Source: Sporosarcina sp. ACRSM | GTDB taxonomy: Bacteria; Bacillota; Bacilli; Bacillales_A; Planococcaceae | Reading direction: 5' to 3' | Assembly: GCF_022346545.1 (NCBI RefSeq) | Contig: NZ_JAKRNU010000003.1 | Location: 280,051-344,050, forward strand | Length of the DNA: 64,000 bases | Shown here: positions 8,569 through 16,944 of the stretch, piece after piece | How the letters are laid out: the number at the start of each line of letters is the position of its first letter | How positions within the stretch are numbered: the stretch's first letter is position 1 | The notes under the pieces: generated by a model | Seen by the model: only the letters and a program-made list of their open reading frames with translations | What the model was told of the DNA's origin: nothing | Database searches by the model: none | Position numbers and translations under genes: made by a program

Positions 8569-9413
8569 TAATCAAACCATAAAACCGCTAGTGTCCCTTC
8601 GCCACCGTGAACTGCAAGAACAGAGCTGATATCACCGATTTCTACCTCTAGGTCTGGAACCTGTTCCAAAATCAAGTTTTTCAAATGGTTGGCTTGGTCC
8701 ATCACATTGCCATGCATAATACGGATTTTTCGTCTGCCGGCATGATGACCTTCCACTACTTTGTCAATTAAATATTGCAGTGCTTTTTTTTCAGAACGCA
8801 CTTTTTCGATCGCTTGTAATCCACCTTCGTTGGTGATTTGGACGATAGGCTTTATCTTTAATAGACTACCGATAAAAAATTGAACGCCGCTCATACGCCC
8901 GCCTTTATACAATTGGTCCAATTTGCCGATCAGGATATAGTTATGCATCGTTCCAGGCATTTTTTCCAGTTGAGCGATAATCTCAGGGATCGGAACTCCG
9001 CTATCCTGCATTTCCATGCCGCGTTCGATCATTCCTGTAATCCCGTAGGACAGGCTGAGTGAGTCGATGAATGTCACGGGAAAATCAGCAATTTCAGCAC
9101 CTGCTTTGGATGCGGCGAGTGTTCCGCTTAATTTTCCTGATAGATGGATTGCGATTGCCTGTTCATATTGTTCGCCGACCTTTTTGAACAGTTCAGCAAA
9201 ATCTCCGGGGGAAGGCTGCGATGTTTTCGGAACATCGTCCGTGTCTTTTATTTTTTGATAAAGTTGTGTCGGCGTCAGGTCGATTCCGTCGACAAACTGT
9301 TTTTCGCCAAAATGTATATTCAAAGGGACCGAAAAGAAATCCGGATGTAAAATGAGTTCCTTGGAAATATAGGCGGTGCTATCTACAATCCACGCGAGCG
9401 GCTTTTTTGTCAT
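8568..9413 (-). CDS. DegV family fatty-acid-binding protein
   Basis: 281-residue DegV-fold protein. The N-terminal WIVDST block, the TSQPS motif (residues ~70-75), an IHLSGKLSGT block and the C-terminal domain ending in HGGEGTLAVLWF are visible. DegV/FakB proteins bind a fatty acid between two domains; some present it to the kinase FakA for phosphorylation before entry into phospholipid synthesis. No FakA gene is nearby. ATG 9413 was preferred because the ATG at 9425 directly touches the AAGGG ribosome site. It has its own extended -10 promoter and is monocistronic. Confidence 0.9.
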   Translation of the reverse strand: MTKKPLAWIVDSTAYISKELILHPDFFSVPLNIHFGEKQFVDGIDLTPTQLYQKIKDTDDVPKTSQPSPGDFAELFKKVGEQYEQAIAIHLSGKLSGTLAASKAGAEIADFPVTFIDSLSLSYGITGMIERGMEMQDSGVPIPEIIAQLEKMPGTMHNYILIGKLDQLYKGGRMSGVQFFIGSLLKIKPIVQITNEGGLQAIEKVRSEKKALQYLIDKVVEGHHAGRRKIRIMHGNVMDQANHLKNLILEQVPDLEVEIGDISSVLAVHGGEGTLAVLWFD

Positions 9414-9453
9414 ACAATCTATCATCCCTTATCGTCGTTTTTTCATTATGAAT

Positions 9454-9462
9454 ACTATAGCA
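9454..9462 (-). promoter_or_regulatory. Extended -10 promoter of degV-like gene
   Basis: Minus-strand TGCTATAGT, an extended -10 box, about 40 bases upstream of the start codon. No clear -35 box was found. Confidence 0.5.
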
Positions 9463-9545
9463 CGAAAAGTAATAGGGGAGCATTTTGATAAGTGACAATA
9501 AGGCTAACTTTCAAAGCGGTGCTTCAGTGCTTAAAGAATCTTCCA

Positions 9546-9783
9546 TACGCTCAAAGCGTCAACCAAGTGATCAAAGTATTTCCCTGCGCGCTCAAAGGAC
9601 TTCTCCACGCGCTCAAAGTGTTATTCGAGTGATCAAAGCACTTCGGCCTCGCGCTCAAAACGCCTTCTAAGTGATCAAAGAATCTCCCCGTGCGCTCAAA
9701 GCGTCTCCCAAGCGATCAAAGTATGTCACCTCACGCTCAAAGATTATCTCCTCGCGCTCAAACTCTCCCTCAATACGCTCATT
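9546..9783. repeat. Helically phased repeat array (CGCTCAAAG / GATCAAAG)
   Basis: About eleven degenerate copies of GCGCTCAAAG or GTGATCAAAG spaced roughly 20-22 bp apart, with unrelated sequence between. It lies between the degV promoter and the 3' end of the dipeptidase gene. It uses the same half-motifs as the 5.3 kb array but is far less homogenised. No open frame is conserved. Confidence 0.85.
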
Positions 9784-9810
9784 CCCCCTAAAATCCCCCT
9801 CAAAACACTA

Positions 9811-9843
9811 AAAAACCGGATCCCCCCTAGGAGGAAATCCGGT
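9811..9843 (-). terminator. Terminator of the M20 dipeptidase gene
   Basis: A 7-bp stem ACCGGAT/ATCCGGT with a CT-rich loop; the minus strand continues into a T run. It lies just after the stop codon. Confidence 0.8.
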
Positions 9844-9850
9844 AAAAACT

Positions 9851-11248
9851 TTATTTTTTCAATTCATCTTTCGAAAACGCGGCGATTTCATAATAGTAGT
9901 CGCCGATGACGCGCAGTCCTTGGTCGAAGTTTTCCAAATGGAAGTGTTCGTTTGGTGCGTGGAAGTTTTCGGATGAGAGGCCGAAGCCCATTAAGACGAC
10001 GGGCACTTCCAGGATTTCATCGAAGGCGGCGACAATTGGAATGGAGCCGCCCATGCGCGTGAATGCAGTTGGGACATTGTATACTTTTTCGTAAGAACGC
10101 CCGGCTGCTTGGATGGCAGGGTGCTCGAATGGTGTGATGAACGGTTTGCCTTTGTCGAATTCGGTGACGTTTACGGTGACACCGGCTGGTTTATGTTTTT
10201 CGATATGGGCTTTCAATTTTTCAATGATGACGTCAGGGTCTTGATCGGGGACGAGACGGCAAGTTATTTTGGCGCCTGCTTCCGCTGGTAATACGGTTTT
10301 AAGGCCTTCGCCGGAAAATCCACCGAATACGCCGTTCACTTCCAATGTCGGGCGTGTCCATGTGCGTTCGAGATGGCTAAACCCTTTTTCACCGAAAAGC
10401 TCCGTCACGCCGATCTCTTCTTTTAACGCTTCTTCATCGAAATTCAGGGCTTTATAGGCTTCCCGTTCCTCGTCTGCTAAAGGACGGACATCATCATAAA
10501 ATCCGTCGACGGTAATGGTGCCTTCCTGATTGTGGAAGGAGGCGAGGATTTCAGCAATCGCATGAATCGGGTTGGCGACGCCGCCTCCGAATAATCCCGA
10601 GTGCAGATCGCCTTTGGCACCTTGGACATCGATTTGAACGCCGCATAGTCCGCGCAATCCGTAGCAAACGGCAGGATGTCCTGGGCCATACATGCCGGTA
10701 TCCGAGATGACGATGATGTCGGCTGCGAGCTTCTCTTTATTTGCTTCAATATATTTTTCTAGATGGGGGCTACCGATTTCTTCTTCTCCTTCGATGATGA
10801 ATTTGACGTTCACCGGTAAACTGCCATTCTGTTTCATCAGTGCTTCAACCGCTTTGACATGCATGAACACTTGTCCTTTGTCGTCGCTCGCACCGCGTGC
10901 ATACATTTTATTGTCCCGGATTTCGGGCTCGAATGGTCCGCTTTTCCATAAATGAAGCGGGTCAACAGGTTGCACGTCGTAATGGCCGTAGACGAGGATC
11001 GTCGGTTTGCCTTCCGCGTGGAGCCAATCGCCGTAAACGACAGGATGTCCATCCGTTTCATCGATCGATAAGTTTTCGAGTCCGGCCGCTTGGAAAGCAT
11101 TCAATAGCCATTCCGCCGCTTTTTGCATATCGTTTTTATGCTCAGATAAAGAACTGATACTTGGAATCCGGAGGAAATCTTTTAATTGTTCAAGATGTGT
11201 ATCTCGTTGTTCTTGGAAGTACTTGTCCAATGTTTGTAAATGATCCAA
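9851..11248 (-). CDS. M20 family dipeptidase
   Basis: 465-residue cytoplasmic zinc metallopeptidase of the M20/CNDP2-like dipeptidase group. Metal ligands sit in YGHYDVQ (His, residue ~87) and GASDDKGQ (Asp), and the catalytic and metal-bridging glutamates in EGEEEIGS. A dimerisation lid domain follows (residues ~205-360) and the last ligand region is near NEHFHLENF. It should split dipeptides from peptide uptake or turnover. ATG 11269 has no ribosome site, whereas AGAGGG precedes TTG 11248 by 6 bases; GTG 11251 is the alternative. It is followed by a terminator and is monocistronic. Confidence 0.9.
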   Translation of the reverse strand: MDHLQTLDKYFQEQRDTHLEQLKDFLRIPSISSLSEHKNDMQKAAEWLLNAFQAAGLENLSIDETDGHPVVYGDWLHAEGKPTILVYGHYDVQPVDPLHLWKSGPFEPEIRDNKMYARGASDDKGQVFMHVKAVEALMKQNGSLPVNVKFIIEGEEEIGSPHLEKYIEANKEKLAADIIVISDTGMYGPGHPAVCYGLRGLCGVQIDVQGAKGDLHSGLFGGGVANPIHAIAEILASFHNQEGTITVDGFYDDVRPLADEEREAYKALNFDEEALKEEIGVTELFGEKGFSHLERTWTRPTLEVNGVFGGFSGEGLKTVLPAEAGAKITCRLVPDQDPDVIIEKLKAHIEKHKPAGVTVNVTEFDKGKPFITPFEHPAIQAAGRSYEKVYNVPTAFTRMGGSIPIVAAFDEILEVPVVLMGFGLSSENFHAPNEHFHLENFDQGLRVIGDYYYEIAAFSKDELKK

Positions 11249-11364
11249 CACAATCCCTCTTTTCCGCATACTTTTTTTGAATAGCTTTAGTATAACAGAG
11301 TGGGTGATTCAGGAGGAAGTGTGAGGCAGACGTGAAGCAGTAAAATATGGTATGCTATTTGAAA

Positions 11365-11503
11365 AGTGAAACGATATGTTTTATTTACCTTGTAAAGCTT
11401 GAAAACCTAAACGGGTAATACATGTAATCTAAAGGCTTGGGCTTCTCGTCCTTGGCTTTACATATTTTAAATCGGAACAAACCGACATTGGGAGGAACCG
11501 CTT
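11365..11503 (+). promoter_or_regulatory. Structured 5' leader of the CNNM transporter gene
   Basis: About 140 bases of leader separate a TATGCT -10-like box (11351-11356) from the start codon. It contains a long hairpin closed by ATGTAA (11422-11427) and TTACAT (11458-11463), with internal AAG/CTT and GGGC/GTCC pairs, and a small CGG-AACAAA-CCG hairpin just before the ribosome site. I do not recognise it as M-box, yybP-ykoY or another known class. Regulation by an ion is only a suggestion from the downstream gene. Confidence 0.4.
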
Positions 11504-12742
11504 TTGTTTATCGCACTTGGATTTTTGCTGTTCATATCGTTTTTCCTATCTGGTAGTGAGACAGCGCTTACAGCAGTCAATCGGATGAAGGTCCAGTTAC
11601 GTGCAGATCAGGGGGATAAAAAGGCCATTCGGCTATTGAATTTGATTTCGAAGCCGAGCCGGATGATCACGGCAATTTTGATCGGTAATAATATCGCCAA
11701 TATTATGATGCCGACGATCGTTACGATCATTGCGTTGGACCATGGATGGAAAATCGGTGTTGCAACGGCGATTTTGACAGTGCTTATCATTCTGATTGGT
11801 GAAGTGTTGCCGAAAACGGTTGCCGCGACATTTTCAGAACAGGTCGCTTATGCTGTCGCTCCGAGCATTTCACTTTTGGTGAAACTGCTAACGCCGTTGA
11901 CCGTATTGCTTTCCTTGTTTACAAATATCTTCATCCGCATTATTTCAAAAGGGGCGGTGACAGAAGCCACCTTGACAAAGGATGATTTACGATCGATGGT
12001 GGATATTGCATCGGTAGAGGGGACGTTTGAGCAGGAAGAATCGAACCGTTTGAAAGAGGTGCTTGATTTTCCTGACAAGGACGTTTCTGACGTCTTGGAA
12101 ACGCACCGGACCGATATTATCGGTTTACCGATCGAAGCAACCTATGAAGAAGTGCGCGATACGATTCTCGAGTATTCTTATACACGCTATCCGGTATATG
12201 ACGAAAACATGGATACGATTATCGGAGTATTCTATTCGAAGAAGTTTATTGAATGGTCGATGAATCCACGGTTGAAACTTGGTGAATTGATTGACCGCAA
12301 ACCGCTATACGTTGTGCAGTCCGCAAGTGTTGAAAAAGTATTCAAAATGATGCTTGCCAAGAAAAAACATATGGCGATTGTCTTGGATGAATACGGAGGC
12401 ACGCTTGGTGTTGTCACACATGAGGATATTATCGAAGAGATGATCGGACAAGATATTGAAGATGAAACGGATATCGATGAAGAAGTGCTCGTGTACGAAA
12501 AAACGGATAATATGCTCATTTGCCACGGTCGGTTAGAAATCGTTGATGCGATGGAGCTTCTTGGCATTGAGCTGCCGACGGATAACGATACGCTCGGGGG
12601 CTTCGTGTTACAGGAGCTGGGCCATGTACCTGAAGAGGGCGAACGATTTACATATGACCAACTGCTTGTTGAAATCGAGGAAATGGACCGTAGTCGTATC
12701 ATCCGAATGATGATTACTGTGAAAGAGGAAGAAAGTGAATAG
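11504..12742 (+). CDS. CNNM/HlyC-CorC family transporter (magnesium efflux type)
   Basis: 412-residue membrane protein with three parts. A DUF21 membrane domain (residues ~1-170) has the GSETALTAVNR, NNIAN and GEVLPKT blocks; a CBS-pair domain follows (~205-325), and a C-terminal CorC_HlyC domain (~335-410). Family members such as YhdP/MpfA export Mg2+; the older name is hemolysin C-like. It starts at TTG 11504, with GGGAGG 8 bases upstream. It is monocistronic, with a long structured leader and a strong terminator. Confidence 0.9.
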   Translation: MFIALGFLLFISFFLSGSETALTAVNRMKVQLRADQGDKKAIRLLNLISKPSRMITAILIGNNIANIMMPTIVTIIALDHGWKIGVATAILTVLIILIGEVLPKTVAATFSEQVAYAVAPSISLLVKLLTPLTVLLSLFTNIFIRIISKGAVTEATLTKDDLRSMVDIASVEGTFEQEESNRLKEVLDFPDKDVSDVLETHRTDIIGLPIEATYEEVRDTILEYSYTRYPVYDENMDTIIGVFYSKKFIEWSMNPRLKLGELIDRKPLYVVQSASVEKVFKMMLAKKKHMAIVLDEYGGTLGVVTHEDIIEEMIGQDIEDETDIDEEVLVYEKTDNMLICHGRLEIVDAMELLGIELPTDNDTLGGFVLQELGHVPEEGERFTYDQLLVEIEEMDRSRIIRMMITVKEEESE

Positions 12743-12752
12743 AACAGAACTG

Positions 12753-12787
12753 CCTTGGGACTGGTGTATCGTTCCAAGGTTTTTTTT
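12753..12787 (+). terminator. Terminator of CNNM transporter gene
   Basis: CCTTGG...CCAAGG stem with extended pairing, followed by eight T residues. Confidence 0.85.
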
Positions 12788-12911
12788 CGCATATTGGCAA
12801 ACATATTTCTTACCTTACATGTTTGTAAGTGAAGTGAAAGAGAATCCGATGGTTTGAAAGGTGGGGATTGACGATAATGGAGTTAACAGTTAGAAAGCGG
12901 AGGGTTTTTCT

Positions 12912-13457
12912 ATGAAAATGAATTTAAATGGGTTGTACGAAGAATACGGCCGTTACATATATCATCTATGCTTGAAATTGACACGAAATAAAGACGAAGC
13001 GGAAGACTTGATGCAGGATGTTTGGCTGAAAGTTGTACGCAACAGTGGCCGTATGGATAATGTGGATCATATGAAAGCATGGTTGACGACAATTTGTATG
13101 AATACGTTCAGAGATCGTTATCGGAAAGACGTTAGAAGAAGCAAGCATGTCATGCATCAGCCGGAGACACTCGATGTCCCGATTCTCGACCTTGTCCCGA
13201 GTGACAACATGACACCGGCGGAGCTGCTTGAACAAAACGATATCCAAACACTTGTCCAACGGAAAATCGGCGAGCTGGATGCGATTTATCGGACGACGAT
13301 TGAATACTTCTATGTCTATCAATATTCCTTGATTGAAATCGCGGAAGTGATGAAAGTGTCGATCGGCACAGTGAAGTCACGGCTGTTCCGTGCGAAGAAA
13401 TATTTGAAAGAATTGATGATGGAAGATACTGCGGTACAGGAATATGTCATTGCTTAA
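12912..13457 (+). CDS. ECF-type RNA polymerase sigma factor
   Basis: 181-residue extracytoplasmic-function sigma factor. Region 2 lies at residues ~7-75 (EAEDLMQDVWLKVVR is the core-binding helix) and region 4 at ~115-170 (SLIEIAEVMKVSIGTVKSRL is the -35 recognition helix-turn-helix). It is preceded by GGAGGG at 7 bases. Unlike most ECF factors it has no adjacent anti-sigma gene: a large palindrome and a terminator follow, then an unrelated phospholipase D-like gene on the same strand. Its targets cannot be read from the window. Confidence 0.9.
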   Translation: MKMNLNGLYEEYGRYIYHLCLKLTRNKDEAEDLMQDVWLKVVRNSGRMDNVDHMKAWLTTICMNTFRDRYRKDVRRSKHVMHQPETLDVPILDLVPSDNMTPAELLEQNDIQTLVQRKIGELDAIYRTTIEYFYVYQYSLIEIAEVMKVSIGTVKSRLFRAKKYLKELMMEDTAVQEYVIA

Positions 13458-13471
13458 CACACAAAAGCGTA

Positions 13472-13569
13472 GGGCGCCTGCTAAGATGCGACAGGCATAA
13501 GACGGATTGGCTTAGAGGCGTTTTTTGCCTCGTAGCCGAGCAGGCTTATGACCCGAGCATCTGGCGCCC
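13472..13569. repeat. Large nested palindrome, possible MITE-like element
   Basis: About 98 bp of nested inverted arms: GGGCGCC/GGCGCCC, AGATGC/GCATCT, CATAAG/CTTATG, GGCT/AGCC and GAGGC/GCCTC around a TTTTTT centre. The intervening bases do not pair well, so it is an interrupted cruciform rather than a simple terminator. It is GC-richer than its surroundings and lies between a gene end and a separate terminator. Confidence 0.7.
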
Positions 13570-13583
13570 GAAGACTAGACGAC

Positions 13584-13613
13584 AAAAGCGCAGCCGTTCA
13601 TGGCTGTGCTTTT
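13584..13613 (+). terminator. Terminator after the ECF sigma gene
   Basis: AAAAGCGCAGCC / GGCTGTGCTTTT stem around a 6-base loop. Confidence 0.75.
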
Positions 13614-13693
13614 AGTTTGCAAAAACACCGCAAAGGGAATATACCCACTAACCTATTCACCTATGCAACATACATAGAAATGAGGAAAACGCT

Positions 13694-15154
13694 GTGGGAA
13701 CAAAAAATGTGAAGCAAGGACGCAGTGTTCGTAAACGGATCCTTTTTGTGATTCTTATTGTGTTCATACTGCTCTATATCGGCGTTATGCTTTGGCATAC
13801 ATACAAACCATTGCCCGATGGGATCTCTTATGCCGGGGATATCCATTGGACAAATGATGTTGAACTGTTCACCGATCTGACCTATGCACAGGATCAGGAG
13901 GGGGAGGGCATGGTCCATGAATTAACGATTTTTGATGAAGTGAATGCCATGATTGACCGTGCCGAACAATTTATCGTTCTCGATTTCTTTCTGTTCGATC
14001 ATTATTATGATGAAAACCTTGATTTTCCTGACATTGTCGAAACGATGACTGCGAAACTTATAAAGAAAAAAGAGGATAATCCTGAGATGCCTATCATCTT
14101 TATCACAGATCCATTGAATAAAGGATATGGTTCCTACGAAACAAAGTGGTTCGGTATGTTGGAAGATGCGGGCATCGAAGTCGTTTACACGGATTTGGAT
14201 CCCCTCCGTGATTCAACGCCTATCTATTCAGGTTTGTACCGGACTGTATTTCAATGGATGCATATTGAGAATAAAGGCTGGATTGCCAACGCGATGTCCA
14301 GTAAAGCGCCAAAGATGACACTTGCTTCTTACATGGCGTTGTTGAACGTCAAAGCGAATCATCGGAAAACGGTGATTACCGATCAGGAAGGGCTTGTCAC
14401 ATCATCGAATCCGCATAATGCCAGTGGCTTTCATGGCAATGTTGCATTGAAGGTGAAAGGTTCCATTTTGAACGATATGTTGGAGGCGGAAGAGGCGATT
14501 GTCCGTTATACGAACGGAGGGAAGCTGCCGCGAGTGAACGTTCCGGAACAGAGTGGCGGGGAATATGCAGTGCAATATTTAACGGAGAAAAAGATACTCC
14601 ATGCCATGCTTGGGGACATTGCAAGAGCACAACAAGGAGACAACATTCGAATAGGGATGTTTTTCATCGCAAAACGTGATGTCATCCATGCGTTGATCGA
14701 TGCTGCCAACAGGGGAGTGGACGTCACCCTGATTCTCGATCCCAATGAAAACTCATTCGGCCGTGAAAAATCCGGATTGCCGAACAGGCCTGTCGTTCAG
14801 GAAATGTTGGAAAAAACAGATGGGAAAATCAACGTCAAATGGTATAACACGGTTATCGGGCAGTATCATACGAAACTGGTAGTGGTGCAGACCCATGACG
14901 GGACCTATATTTCGAACGGGTCCGCGAACCTGACGGAAAGAACGCTGGATGATTACAATCTGGAGGCAAATTTGCGCGTCATCGCCTCCAACAACAGCAA
15001 GCTGGTCAAGGATATCGATGCGTATTTTAATAGACTATTGGATAATGAAGATGCCCTTTATACACTACCTGTTGAAACTTATCAGGATACATTCACTTCT
15101 ATCCAACATGGGATTTATACACTACAGAAACTCCTTAAACTGACGACTTATTGA
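13694..15154 (+). CDS. Phospholipase D-like protein (cardiolipin synthase related)
   Basis: 486-residue protein with one N-terminal membrane anchor (residues ~13-33) and two HKD-type active-site motifs. The first starts NHRKTVITD (His near residue 222) and continues into SSNPHNASG; the second starts YHTKLVVV (His near residue 391) and continues into SNGSANLTERT. This bilobal layout is that of PLD phosphatidyltransferases such as cardiolipin synthases, but the usual two N-terminal helices of Cls are reduced to one. It starts at GTG 13694, 8 bases after GAGG. The substrate is uncertain. Confidence 0.8.
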   Translation: MGTKNVKQGRSVRKRILFVILIVFILLYIGVMLWHTYKPLPDGISYAGDIHWTNDVELFTDLTYAQDQEGEGMVHELTIFDEVNAMIDRAEQFIVLDFFLFDHYYDENLDFPDIVETMTAKLIKKKEDNPEMPIIFITDPLNKGYGSYETKWFGMLEDAGIEVVYTDLDPLRDSTPIYSGLYRTVFQWMHIENKGWIANAMSSKAPKMTLASYMALLNVKANHRKTVITDQEGLVTSSNPHNASGFHGNVALKVKGSILNDMLEAEEAIVRYTNGGKLPRVNVPEQSGGEYAVQYLTEKKILHAMLGDIARAQQGDNIRIGMFFIAKRDVIHALIDAANRGVDVTLILDPNENSFGREKSGLPNRPVVQEMLEKTDGKINVKWYNTVIGQYHTKLVVVQTHDGTYISNGSANLTERTLDDYNLEANLRVIASNNSKLVKDIDAYFNRLLDNEDALYTLPVETYQDTFTSIQHGIYTLQKLLKLTTY

Positions 15155-15183
15155 TGAGGTGAAGTTTCCATTCAATGATGTAA

Positions 15184-15212
15184 AGCCCGCTTGGCCAATG
15201 GCTATGCGGGCT
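15184..15212 (+). terminator. Hairpin after the PLD-like gene
   Basis: AGCCCGC/GCGGGCT stem with a 15-base loop. The tail is not T-rich, so terminator activity is uncertain. Confidence 0.45.
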
Positions 15213-15262
15213 ATTGGCCAATTGTCGGCCTGCTGCAGTAGTACGTGCCTAGCATCGATTCT

Positions 15263-15448
15263 TTATTCGAAATCAGCTAGTTGCTTATTCAGTTGCGCGA
15301 GTTTTTCTTCCATTGCGGCAAGGCGGATCTCCGCTTTTTTGACAAAGCTGTCATTGCCGGTCGATTCAAGTTTTTCGATATCGCCTTGTAGATTGATATA
15401 ATCCATTTTCAGTTCGGCGATGGCTGACTCCACTTGACGTTTTTCCAT
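15263..15448 (-). CDS. SE1561 family small protein
   Basis: 61-residue, charged, almost entirely helical protein, probably a coiled coil, matching the SE1561 family of Bacilli, which has no known function. Characteristic are the MEKR start, the INLQGDIEKLES block and the second helix AAMEEKLAQLNKQL. GAGGTG lies 8 bases before ATG 15448. It is transcribed away from the PLD-like gene and lies just downstream of the glycosyltransferase-like gene on the same strand. Confidence 0.8.
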   Translation of the reverse strand: MEKRQVESAIAELKMDYINLQGDIEKLESTGNDSFVKKAEIRLAAMEEKLAQLNKQLADFE

Positions 15449-15471
15449 AAGGGAACACCTCGGTTTTTACC

Positions 15472-16566
15472 CTAGTGTATCATATTGGAAGCTTCTTTTC
15501 CTGACCGGTCCAGTAGTCGGCTGCGTTTTGGATACTCTACAAAATAGCGGATCGCCTCGCAAACGGCATCTCTCCCATCTCCGAGTCCTAGAGCTGTTTG
15601 ACGTGCGATCGCTTTTTTGCGGAGCGGCTCATGCAGCAAAGGCTCCATGATGGCGTTTAGTAAACTCGATTGTTTCACTTTGCGTCCAAGGCCTAGGTGG
15701 ATAAACCCGTGCTGCTCTTTCGGAAATGCGAGTTCAGCCTCGAAGTCATTTTGTGCTAAAACGACGCATGGAATGCCCATCACTGCCACTTCATACGGCA
15801 TATAGCCGGATGCACAAAGAATGACATCAGCGGATGCACATACTTCTGCGAAATTATGCGGATACTCCAAGATGGAAGTGTTTCTTCTTCCAAGAGCCAT
15901 CATGCGCAAAGTGCTAATATCATGTGCATAATTTTCGCCGAGGAGAACCGTTACTTTCAACGGGATTTGGAGCTGCAACATATGCCGCAAAGCCCGGTAT
16001 GATAAATTCCCGTCATCTTCATCCCCGAACGAAATGACTAAATGGGGAAGGGGATTTTGCTCCTGTTTCCGTAAGCCGATCTGTTTATAAGATAGGATCT
16101 CTTCATCGGCGATAAAACTGTCCAGCCCGACGACGTAATGTTCAGGCACTGGATCATTCGTTTCTGTATAAAGTGTCTGGAACACAAGGTCGGCACTTTT
16201 TCCACCGTCCCCAAAATCATCGAAATGGATGATGGATGGGACGATACCCCGTATTTTTTCCACTTCTTCCTCCACTGTGGAACCGCTATCGCGGAGGAGC
16301 AGGTCAGGCTTTATGTCTGTTAAGATTCGTAATAAGGAATGGCTGTTGCCAACTTCGATCTCTTTATAACCAGCGGGTGTCGGAGGGGAATCCTCTCCGC
16401 GTAAAAATAGGATGTCCATTTCTGTAGTCAACGTCTGTGCAATCATCGCAGCTCTGCGTGCCGGGTATGTCCCTTTTCCGTCCGAGCGGGAAATATAGAT
16501 GGCGATTTTTTTCTTTTCATGTCCGACGATCGTAATCACCCTTTCTTGCAACATTAAGTCCTTCAT
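15472..16566 (-). CDS. SpsG/PseG-like glycosyltransferase or nucleotide-sugar hydrolase
   Basis: 364-residue cytoplasmic protein of the GT-B type seen in PseG, SpsG and MurG relatives. The N-terminal domain starts KKIAIYISRSDGKGTYPARR; the C-terminal domain has HLVISFGDEDDGN (near residue 185), a CASADVILCASGYMPYEVAVMG block and a PCVVLAQND segment, typical for binding a nucleotide sugar. These proteins work in spore-coat or surface-sugar synthesis, but no sugar pathway genes are nearby, so the substrate is unknown. ATG 16566 follows GGGTGG; the GTG at 16575 overlaps that site. Confidence 0.65.
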   Translation of the reverse strand: MKDLMLQERVITIVGHEKKKIAIYISRSDGKGTYPARRAAMIAQTLTTEMDILFLRGEDSPPTPAGYKEIEVGNSHSLLRILTDIKPDLLLRDSGSTVEEEVEKIRGIVPSIIHFDDFGDGGKSADLVFQTLYTETNDPVPEHYVVGLDSFIADEEILSYKQIGLRKQEQNPLPHLVISFGDEDDGNLSYRALRHMLQLQIPLKVTVLLGENYAHDISTLRMMALGRRNTSILEYPHNFAEVCASADVILCASGYMPYEVAVMGIPCVVLAQNDFEAELAFPKEQHGFIHLGLGRKVKQSSLLNAIMEPLLHEPLRKKAIARQTALGLGDGRDAVCEAIRYFVEYPKRSRLLDRSGKEASNMIH

Positions 16567-16694
16567 CTCTACCACCCTATGTACTAGAAAAGGTGAATAT
16601 GCGGAAATCGCCTAGAGACATCCATTTTGTATGCCTTCAAGGTGGAGGGGAGATAATGCATTCACGGAACACAACAACATTCGAAGGAAAGTAG

Positions 16695-16781
16695 GCAATG
16701 TATGAATCAAAGCAAGCAATATTAAAAGAAGGTGGCAATGTTTCGATGCAATAAAGCAACGTACCGCAAAAATATCGCAAC
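16695..16781. repeat. Phased GCAAT/GCAAC array
   Basis: GCAAY pentamers at 16695, 16716, 16735, 16756 and 16777, spaced 21, 19, 21 and 21 bp. It is a loose array in the divergent region between the glycosyltransferase-like and antiporter genes. Confidence 0.6.
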
Positions 16782-16784
16782 GTA

Positions 16785-16811
16785 CAAACAAAACAAAACA
16801 AAACAAAACAA
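16785..16811. repeat. AAAAC microsatellite
   Basis: Five consecutive (A)AAAC pentamers, about 135 bases upstream of the antiporter start codon. It could vary in length by replication slippage. Confidence 0.85.
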
Positions 16812-16944
16812 TGAACAGCCGCTATTAAATTACATAGTCTAAGAAGAATTCCAACCTCTAAAACCCGCTAGCCCTATCAAGTGGTTTGCATCAAACATTA
16901 TGGTAAACTGGCAGTATTTCATATTTGGAAATGGAGTGATTCCA

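Noticed and set aside
9485..9670. 61-codon plus-strand frame in the repeat region
   Set aside because: The frame only reflects repeat periodicity, has no ribosome site and encodes low-complexity Arg/Ser-rich sequence.
12232..12804. 190-codon Ser-rich minus-strand frame
   Set aside because: Lies inside the CNNM gene on the opposite strand; composition is typical of an antisense shadow.
15472..16566. MurG peptidoglycan glycosyltransferase
   Set aside because: The N-terminal motif and context fit SpsG/PseG-like proteins better; there are no division or cell-wall genes around it.
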